Positions 10,847-16,245 of a DNA stretch of 16,245 nt are shown here, in pieces (position 1 is the stretch's first letter; each line of letters starts with the position of its first letter). A program made the translations under genes and the position numbers. The notes beneath the pieces were generated by a model. It saw only the letters and a program-made list of their open reading frames with translations, had not been told where the DNA came from and ran no database searches. This DNA is from Alphaproteobacteria bacterium. GTDB taxonomy: Bacteria > Pseudomonadota > Alphaproteobacteria > CAISOG01. The DNA lies in assembly GCA_018883285.1 (NCBI GenBank), contig VEQJ01000004.1:1-16245 (forward strand). The letters are read 5' to 3'.

Positions 10847-12244
10847 ATGATTCAAGAAATTTTGATTGTTGATGACGAACCGGATATCCGCCGCCTGATT
10901 GCCCAGATTCTGGGTGATGAGGGGTTTCAAACCGCGTCTGCCGCCAACTCTAAAGAGGTTTTTGCCTTTTTGGATCAGCGCAAGCCCGATGCCGTCATCC
11001 TGGATGTGTTTTTGCAGGGCAGCGATATGGACGGCCTAGGCATTTTGGAGGAGCTGCGGCGGCTGTATCCCCGCCTGCCCGTCATTATGATCAGCGGGCA
11101 TGGCACCATTGAAACCGCCGTTTCCGCCCTAAAGCGCGGCGCCTATGACTTTTTGGAAAAACCCTTTTCCTCTGAACGCCTTGTCACCCTGCTTAAGCGA
11201 TCCTTAGAAGTCTATCGCCTGCGCGAACAAAATGATGAGCTGCGTTCCCAGCTTGAGGAAACCTATAGCATTATTGGCCATTCGCCCTGGGCGGAACGCA
11301 CCCGTAAGGATTTGCCCAAACTGGCCAAAAGCAACAGTCGGGTGCTGATTACCGGGGCGGCAGGTTGTGGTAAGGAGGCGATGGCCAGGGTGATTCACGC
11401 CGCATCCCCCCGCGCATCGGGGCCTTTTGTGGCGGTTAATTGCGCCACCCTGCGTGAGGATGAGTTTGAGCGCGAACTGTTTGGCTATGCCACCCACGGC
11501 CTAAAGGAAAATAGCGCCTATACCAAGGGGCTGTTGGAACGTGCCCAGGGGGGAACCCTGTTCCTGCGCGAAGTGACTGATATTTCGATGGAATGTCAGG
11601 GAAAGGTTGCCCGCATCCTGCAGGATCCCAGCTTTAGCCCCGTTGGCATGACCATGCGCCTGACCATGGATGCCCGCATCATTGCCTCAAGCCAAAAGAA
11701 TCTGGCGACCGAGGTTGACAAAAACACCTTTCGCGCCGACCTGTTTTTTCGCCTGAATGTTATTCCTGTCACCATCCCACCCCTGGCCAACCGTCGCGAT
11801 GACATTCTGCCGCTGACCGAGTATTTTATGCAGCGATTGGCGCAGGGGATGAACCTTGAACCGAAACCCTTATCGTCGCAGGCGGCCGCCCTGCTGATGC
11901 AACATGATTGGCCCGGCAATGCGCGTGAGCTGCGCAATCTTATTGAACGGTTGTTGATTATGCTGCCCTGGCGCGACCTAAAGGAAATTCCCGCTGAGGC
12001 AATTGCCCAGCTTATTGGCAATCAATCCGCGTCCCAAACCGACAATCCATCAAAAATGGAGCAAAATTTGACCCAGATTTGGGCAATGCCCTATCGCCAG
12101 GCCAAGGCGCAGTTTGAACGCGACTATCTGCTGCGTCAGCTGAAATTGCATCACGGCAATATCGCCCGCACCGCCAGCCATGTGGGGATTGAGCGCACCG
12201 CCCTGCACCGCAAGCTAAAGGCTTATGATATTAAAGAGGTCTAG
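10847..12244 (+). CDS. ntrX: Response regulator NtrX with atypical AAA+ domain
   Basis: DNA-binding response regulator of 465 residues paired with NtrY. Seen: a receiver domain (1-120) with Asp9, Asp10, phosphoacceptor Asp53, Ser83 and Lys105; a linker; an AAA+ domain (about 140-375) with an intact Walker A, GAAGCGKE (170-177, Lys176); and a Fis-type helix-turn-helix (441-462, RTASHVGIERTALHRKL). The GAFTGA sigma-54 contact loop is absent, as is common for alphaproteobacterial NtrX. Odd: the Walker B segment reads TLFLREV, so the metal-binding Asp is Arg241; Glu242 is kept. ATP hydrolysis may be lost while binding is retained. Start: ATG 10847, with only a weak GGA upstream (10833-10835). It is convergent with the merR-like gene. 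Confidence 0.95.
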   Translation: MIQEILIVDDEPDIRRLIAQILGDEGFQTASAANSKEVFAFLDQRKPDAVILDVFLQGSDMDGLGILEELRRLYPRLPVIMISGHGTIETAVSALKRGAYDFLEKPFSSERLVTLLKRSLEVYRLREQNDELRSQLEETYSIIGHSPWAERTRKDLPKLAKSNSRVLITGAAGCGKEAMARVIHAASPRASGPFVAVNCATLREDEFERELFGYATHGLKENSAYTKGLLERAQGGTLFLREVTDISMECQGKVARILQDPSFSPVGMTMRLTMDARIIASSQKNLATEVDKNTFRADLFFRLNVIPVTIPPLANRRDDILPLTEYFMQRLAQGMNLEPKPLSSQAAALLMQHDWPGNARELRNLIERLLIMLPWRDLKEIPAEAIAQLIGNQSASQTDNPSKMEQNLTQIWAMPYRQAKAQFERDYLLRQLKLHHGNIARTASHVGIERTALHRKLKAYDIKEV

Positions 12245-12293
12245 GGAGAGTTATCTCGGGGGCGTACCGTCAAAGGCGCGATACGGTTGATGA

Positions 12294-12893
12294 CTAGGCG
12301 GAGTGCAACAGTTTTTTCAGCTCTCGCAATTCCTGCACCAGAAATTTCACCAACTGGGTCACCGATTCATGGTGCATGGGGTGGGCTTGGGACTGGGCTT
12401 GCACGGAGGATGGCAGCGCATCGCCGCTGGCCAGGCTGTTGGGGGGCACAGACACGGACGCATCAGTCTGCACATCCCGCTTAATCGCCAACCAACCGTC
12501 TGCCCCCGCGTCACCCAGATGAACGGTGACGGGCAGGTTGGCCGCACTTTGCAGAATCGTTACCCCTGCCTGTACAGGCGAATGTGGGCGCACCTCTGAA
12601 CTGCCAGCCTGTCCCGTGGGCTTGCTATCTTTTTTGCCATTGGCCGCCGCCTTTAACAATTCCTCAATCACAATTCTGGCGCCGCGCAGGCTATAGCCCT
12701 TTTCATGCACCAACCGCTTAATTTCACTCAGCAGGTCTAAATCGGCCTGACGGTAATAACGCCGACCACCACTAAGGCGCATCGGTTGCAGCATCGGAAA
12801 TTTGGATTCCCAGAACCGCAAGACATAGGATGGAATGCCAACCTTATCGGCCGCCTCGGAAATCGTTACATAGGTTTTGGCGTCCCCAGCCAT
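12294..12893 (-). CDS. MerR-family regulator next to ihfA
   Basis: DNA-binding protein of 199 residues. Seen: an N-terminal MerR winged helix (about 8-78) with YVTISEAADKVGIPSYVLRFWE and the wing LSGGRRYYRQADLDLL, then a low-complexity Gly/Ser/Gln-rich linker (about 85-175), then a C-terminal helix (QLVKFLVQELRELKKLL). There is no obvious Cys metal site, so this is not a metal sensor of the classic MerR type. Known: a gene of this kind follows ihfA in many Alphaproteobacteria; its role is not clear to me. Start: ATG 12893 has GGGAG at 12902-12906 with 8-nt spacing; the in-frame TTG at 12908 overlaps no such site. It lies 38 nt after ihfA and is probably co-transcribed. Confidence 0.9.
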   Translation of the reverse strand: MAGDAKTYVTISEAADKVGIPSYVLRFWESKFPMLQPMRLSGGRRYYRQADLDLLSEIKRLVHEKGYSLRGARIVIEELLKAAANGKKDSKPTGQAGSSEVRPHSPVQAGVTILQSAANLPVTVHLGDAGADGWLAIKRDVQTDASVSVPPNSLASGDALPSSVQAQSQAHPMHHESVTQLVKFLVQELRELKKLLHSA

Positions 12894-12901
12894 CAGCCGC
12901 T

Positions 12902-12906
12902 CTCCC
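12902..12906 (-). promoter_or_regulatory. Ribosome binding site of the merR-like gene (decides the start)
   Basis: GGGAG on the - strand ends 8 nt before the ATG at 12893. It overlaps the region just inside the longer TTG-started frame at 12908, so the shorter ATG start is preferred. Confidence 0.6.
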
Positions 12907-12931
12907 AAGTCGCCAGCTTCCTGCGGGCAGG

Positions 12932-13258
12932 TTAGGATTTAGCCTGAGGCTGACGCAAAGATTTTTTCAACAGCTGGGACACATGAAAAGTCACCACCCG
13001 CCGTGCAGAAATCACGGCATCAATCCCCGTTTTGGGGTTGCGCCCCGTGCGCGCCTTTTTGTGGCGGATATGAAAACTGCCGAATCCGGTAATCTTAACC
13101 TCACGCCCCTGGCTAAGGGTGCCAATAATCTCATCAATCACCCCATCGACCAATTGGCTGGCCATGGTTTTGGACAAGCCAACCTGTTGACTAATGGCTT
13201 GATGCAAATCGGCCTTGGTAAGGGCGGGACTGGTTTTCACGGTTTTCGCAGCGGGCAT
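12932..13258 (-). CDS. ihfA: Integration host factor subunit alpha
   Basis: Small nucleoid protein that, with IhfB, bends DNA sharply and assists transcription, replication and recombination. The product is 108 residues; about 100 is usual. Seen: an N-terminal helical dimer part (ALTKADLHQAISQQVGLSK), GREVKITGFGSFHIRHKKAR, and the DNA-intercalating arm motif GRNPKTG with Pro75, then ISARRVVTF. The first dozen residues (MPAAKTVKTSPA) are an extra tail before the conserved fold. Start: ATG 13258 has GAGAG close upstream; an in-frame TTG at 13270 is less likely. The alpha rather than beta or HU call rests on the ISARRVVTF segment and on the fabH-ihfA-merR order. fabH ends 27 nt upstream. Confidence 0.94.
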   Translation of the reverse strand: MPAAKTVKTSPALTKADLHQAISQQVGLSKTMASQLVDGVIDEIIGTLSQGREVKITGFGSFHIRHKKARTGRNPKTGIDAVISARRVVTFHVSQLLKKSLRQPQAKS

Positions 13259-13285
13259 AACAACTCTCAACTTTACAAAAAAACA

Positions 13286-14320
13286 TTACACACGGATTAA
13301 GGCAGCGCCCCAGGTAAAGCCGCCGCCCATCGCCTCTAACAACACCAAGTCCCCGTTCTTAATGCGCCCATCCCGCAACCCAACATTCAGTGCCAGGGGA
13401 ATGGATGCCGCCGAGGTGTTGGCATGCTGATCAATGGTGACAATAATCTGGCTGTCTGGCAAGGCCAATTTTTGCTGCATGGCCTGAATAATGCGAATAT
13501 TGGCCTGATGCGGCACCAACCAGTCAATATCGGTACCCTTAAGATTGTGGGTGGCCAGCACGGTTTGCAGCATTTCTTGCAATTTTTCTACCGCCAGCCG
13601 AAAAACTTCGCGCCCATTCATCTGCAATGTGCCAACGGTTTGCGTGCTGGATGCGCCGCCATCGGTGTACAGCAGGTCGGCATATTGGCCATTGGCATAT
13701 AGGTGGGTTGAGATAATGCCAGGCTGGCTAAGGTTGCTTGATCCCGAATCGGTTGACTCCATCAACGGCTCAGCCTGCAACACCACCGCCCCTGCCCCAT
13801 CGCCAAACAGAATGGCGGTGGTGCGGTTCTGCCAATCCAACAGGCGGGATAGGGTTTCTGCCCCGATGACCAGGGCGTTGCGTACCTGGCCGCTGCGAAT
13901 AAATTGGTCGGCAACGCTAAGGGCATAGACAAATCCGCTGCACACCGCCTGCACATCAAAGGCAATGGCCAGCTGGTTGCCTAGCTTGCGTTGCACATGA
14001 ACGGCGGTGGCGGGAAAGGTCTGATCCGGCGTGGTGGTGGCCACGATGATCAGCTGAATATCATTGGCCTGCAACCCCGCAACCGCCAAGGCCTGCTGCG
14101 CCGCCGCCGTAGCCAGGTCAGAGGTCACCTGCCCCGCGGGGGCAAGATGGCGTTGGCGAATCCCCGTCCGCTGCACAATCCAATCGTCATCGGTTTCGAT
14201 TTGATACGCCTCAGCCAGCTGGGCATTGGTAAAAGTCGGCTCAGGCAGATAGCCGCCCCAACCTATCAAGCGGGCACGATAGGCGGGGCAGGATGATGGC
14301 ATCGGTACCTGTGCGGTCAT
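13286..14320 (-). CDS. fabH: 3-oxoacyl-ACP synthase III (KAS III)
   Basis: Starts fatty-acid synthesis by condensing acetyl-CoA with malonyl-ACP in the cytoplasm. The product is 344 residues, somewhat longer than the usual 317-325. Seen: catalytic Cys127 in DVQAVCSGFVYAL, His271 in LVPHQANIRII and Asn301 in DQHANTSAASIP, plus the start signature GWGGYLPEPTFTN. The extra length lies in the N-terminal lead and in a Ser-rich stretch near 188-205. Start: ATG 14320 lacks a clear ribosome binding site. ATG 14302 (Met7) has AGG a few bases upstream and may be the true start. It sits between fba (32 nt upstream) and ihfA. plsX, the usual upstream neighbour, is missing. Confidence 0.96.
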   Translation of the reverse strand: MTAQVPMPSSCPAYRARLIGWGGYLPEPTFTNAQLAEAYQIETDDDWIVQRTGIRQRHLAPAGQVTSDLATAAAQQALAVAGLQANDIQLIIVATTTPDQTFPATAVHVQRKLGNQLAIAFDVQAVCSGFVYALSVADQFIRSGQVRNALVIGAETLSRLLDWQNRTTAILFGDGAGAVVLQAEPLMESTDSGSSNLSQPGIISTHLYANGQYADLLYTDGGASSTQTVGTLQMNGREVFRLAVEKLQEMLQTVLATHNLKGTDIDWLVPHQANIRIIQAMQQKLALPDSQIIVTIDQHANTSAASIPLALNVGLRDGRIKNGDLVLLEAMGGGFTWGAALIRV

Positions 14321-14352
14321 AAGCGGTTATGGGGTCGCCCAATGGGGCTTCC

Positions 14353-15273
14353 TTAGCCTTTTCTAAAAATTTGGGTCAGCTGGTCAGCAACCTTAAGGGC
14401 TTCATCGCGGGGACGTTGGAACAGGTTGCGGCCAATGGCGGTACCATTGCCACCACCGATGGCAACTTGGCGCATGTTGTTCAACACCGCCTCCTCACTG
14501 GTGGCCTCCATCCCCGAAAATACCACCAGGCGACGGCCGCCAAAGCAGCTTTGTTTCACATGGGCAACCCGATCGGCCAGGGTGTCTTTTTTGACGCTGG
14601 CATAGGCCTTTTTGGCTGCCTCCAACTCAATATGGGCGGTGGGGGGCTTTACCTTAACGATATGGGCACCCAGTTGACAGGCCAAATGTGCGCCATAAGT
14701 AATCACATCCAACGCCAACTCGCCTTCCTTGCTAACATCACCGCCACGGGCGTATGACCAGATAACCGCGGCCAATCCATGCGCCTTAGCCTCAGCAATC
14801 ACCTCACGGCATTCCTCCATAATATCCAGATTCTGATCCGAACCTGGATACAGGGTAAAGCCAATCCCCGCACAGCCCAGGCGCACCGCATCCTTTACCG
14901 TTGCATTGCAAGACTGGTCAGCGGCGGTTTTGTTGCGATACAGGCTGTTGGAGCTGTTGATTTTCAGGATGGTTGGCACCGCCCCAACAAAGCTGGGTCC
15001 CGCGCATTCCATCATCCCCAGGGGGACGGCAATCGCGCTGACCCCCGCGTCCACCCCGAATTTGAAGTGATAATGGGGGTCATAGCTGGGCGGATTAACC
15101 TCAAAGGATCGGCCGGGGCCATGCTCAAAGCCCTGGTCAATCGCATACACGATCATTTTGCCCGTACCAGCCAATTTCCCGCTGGAAAGAATGCGCGCAA
15201 TGTTGGTTTGCGTGCCCAAATTCTCACTGCTGTAGTCATTTAACACGCGACGAACGGTTTGGCTGATGCGCAT
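14353..15273 (-). CDS. fbaB: Class I fructose-bisphosphate aldolase, DhnA/FbaB type
   Basis: Cleaves fructose 1,6-bisphosphate into two triose phosphates, in glycolysis and gluconeogenesis. The product is 306 residues. Seen: the archaeal-type start region MIVYAIDQGFEHGPG (40-54), the beta-barrel strand AHIVKVKPP with Lys207 and Lys209, one of which forms the Schiff base, and the phosphate-binding end GGGNGTAIGRNLFQRP (273-288). There is no class II zinc-site pattern. Start: ATG 15273 has AAGGAG 7 nt upstream, a strong site. It lies 66 nt after gap on the same strand, so a gap-fba glycolytic transcript is likely; pgk, often found between them, is absent. A related DhnA-fold aldolase with another substrate cannot be wholly excluded, but the glycolytic neighbour supports this call. 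Confidence 0.92.
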   Translation of the reverse strand: MRISQTVRRVLNDYSSENLGTQTNIARILSSGKLAGTGKMIVYAIDQGFEHGPGRSFEVNPPSYDPHYHFKFGVDAGVSAIAVPLGMMECAGPSFVGAVPTILKINSSNSLYRNKTAADQSCNATVKDAVRLGCAGIGFTLYPGSDQNLDIMEECREVIAEAKAHGLAAVIWSYARGGDVSKEGELALDVITYGAHLACQLGAHIVKVKPPTAHIELEAAKKAYASVKKDTLADRVAHVKQSCFGGRRLVVFSGMEATSEEAVLNNMRQVAIGGGNGTAIGRNLFQRPRDEALKVADQLTQIFRKG

Positions 15274-15339
15274 GGGCGGCTCCTTTAAGAAAAATCAAAA
15301 ATTGATGACGGGTTAGAAAAGGTTGAGGATGGACAAGGC

Positions 15340-16245
15340 CTAAGCGGCGGCGGCTTTTGCGCCGCTGTTGGCGCTGGCCATCACCTTGCCCATGGCGGCG
15401 GCTGTATCCAACATGCGGTTGGAAAAGCCCCATTCGTTGTCGTACCATGACAGCACCCGCACCAGTCGGTTATCCACCACCTGGGTCTGGTTCAGGTCAA
15501 AACAGCTGGAATGGCTGTTGTGGTTGAAATCGGTGGAAACCAATGGGTCGGTTACCGCTTCCAACACACCCTGCAGGGTGCCATTGGCGGCGGCGATAAT
15601 GGCCTTATTGACCTCCTCCACCGTGACATCACGGGGGGCGATAAACTTAAAGTCCACCACCGATACATTGGGGGTCGGCACGCGGATGGCGGTACCATCC
15701 AACTTGCCCTTCAGCTCTGGCAACACCAGGCCAACGGCTTTTGCCGCACCCGTGGTGGAGGGGATCATCGATTGGGCGGCGGCACGGGCACGGCGCATAT
15801 CGCTGTGCATGGTGTCGACCAGCCGTTGATCGCCGGTGTAGCTGTGAATGGTGGTCATATAGCCATGCACGATGCCGACCGCTTGATGCAACACATAGGC
15901 CACCGGCGCCAGGCAGTTGGTGGTGCAGCTGGCGTTGGAAACCACCAAATGATCGTTGGTCAGCTTGTCATGGTTGACGCCGTACACCACAGTCAGATCC
16001 GCACCATCGGCGGGGGCAGACACCAACACGCGCTTCGCGCCAGCCTGCAAATGCAGGGCGGCATCGGCACGTTTGGTAAAGCGGCCAGAACATTCAAACA
16101 TAATGTCAATATTTTTGGCACCGCTGGGCAATTTGGTTGGGTCGGGTTGCGCCAACACCTCAACCAGGCCGCGGCCAAAGTCTATACCGCCATCCACCAC
16201 CCGTACCTTTTGCGGCAGGCGGCCATGGACGGAATCATATTGCAA
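15340..16245 (-). CDS. gap: Glyceraldehyde-3-phosphate dehydrogenase, N-terminus cut by window edge
   Basis: Oxidises glyceraldehyde 3-phosphate to 1,3-bisphosphoglycerate. The window shows 301 residues and the stop; about 40-50 N-terminal residues with most of the dinucleotide-binding fold lie beyond 16245. The CAA at 16243-16245 reads Leu here and is not a start. Seen: YDSVHGRLP at the edge, the catalytic motif SNASCTTNCLAP with the Cys at 15925-15927, the His of TTIHSYTGDQ, the phosphate-site segment STTGAAKAVGLVLPEL, and WYDNEWGFSNRM near the end. The short Ala-rich tail (ANSGAKAAAA) is unusual but harmless. NAD versus NADP preference cannot be read because the deciding residues are outside the window. 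fba follows 66 nt downstream. Confidence 0.96.
   Translation of the reverse strand: MQYDSVHGRLPQKVRVVDGGIDFGRGLVEVLAQPDPTKLPSGAKNIDIMFECSGRFTKRADAALHLQAGAKRVLVSAPADGADLTVVYGVNHDKLTNDHLVVSNASCTTNCLAPVAYVLHQAVGIVHGYMTTIHSYTGDQRLVDTMHSDMRRARAAAQSMIPSTTGAAKAVGLVLPELKGKLDGTAIRVPTPNVSVVDFKFIAPRDVTVEEVNKAIIAAANGTLQGVLEAVTDPLVSTDFNHNSHSSCFDLNQTQVVDNRLVRVLSWYDNEWGFSNRMLDTAAAMGKVMASANSGAKAAAA

Noticed and set aside
12245..12293. Terminator hairpins between the convergent ntrX and merR-like genes
   Set aside because: ACCGT/ACGGT and GAGA/TCTC can pair, but the stems are only 4-5 bp and no T-run follows on either strand.
13275..13283. A-run between fabH and ihfA as a terminator on the - strand
   Set aside because: The T-run on the coding strand has no GC-rich stem before it, and the genes are only 27 nt apart.

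Overview
The window is ordinary alphaproteobacterial chromosome, with one small accessory module in it. The proteins point to an alphaproteobacterium: an LdtR-type MarR regulator, an NtrY/NtrX pair, ihfA followed by a MerR-like gene, MreB and TalC-type transaldolase of alphaproteobacterial style, and a DhnA-type class I aldolase. Base composition is moderately GC-rich. Gene order departs in several places from the clusters best known in Rhizobiales and Rhodobacterales, so I would place it in a less-sampled lineage (Rhodospirillales-like or deeper). That placement is inference.

Layout. Positions 1-257 hold the 3' end of a transaldolase/fructose-6-phosphate aldolase gene. Then, on the + strand, come mreB and mreC (cell-shape elongasome) and metK (S-adenosylmethionine synthetase). 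mreD, PBP2 and rodA do not follow mreC. On the - strand are a ParD/ParE toxin-antitoxin pair (4461 down to 3800), ligA (DNA ligase) and hemB (porphobilinogen synthase); hemB and ligA look like one transcript. From 7991 the + strand carries ldtR, ntrY and ntrX, which look like one regulatory unit joining a cell-wall-linked regulator to an envelope two-component system. From 12294 to the right edge the - strand carries gap (cut by the edge), fba, fabH, ihfA and a merR-like gene, closely spaced and read right to left.

Function. The genes serve central carbon metabolism (gap, fba, transaldolase), wall elongation (mreBC), one-carbon metabolism (metK), replication and repair (ligA), haem synthesis (hemB), fatty-acid initiation (fabH), nucleoid structure (ihfA) and envelope or redox signalling (ldtR, ntrYX).

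The most notable points are an NtrX whose Walker B aspartate is replaced by arginine while Walker A is intact; three TGTCA/TGACA boxes spaced exactly 10 bp apart over the likely parDE promoter; the ldtR-ntrYX linkage; and a conservative Glu-to-Asp change beside the LigA catalytic lysine. I found no tRNA, rRNA, CRISPR array, insertion sequence or phage gene. No gene-free stretch reaches 300 bases; the longest are 2385-2598 and 7793-7990. I saw nothing that amounts to a wholly new multi-gene system.
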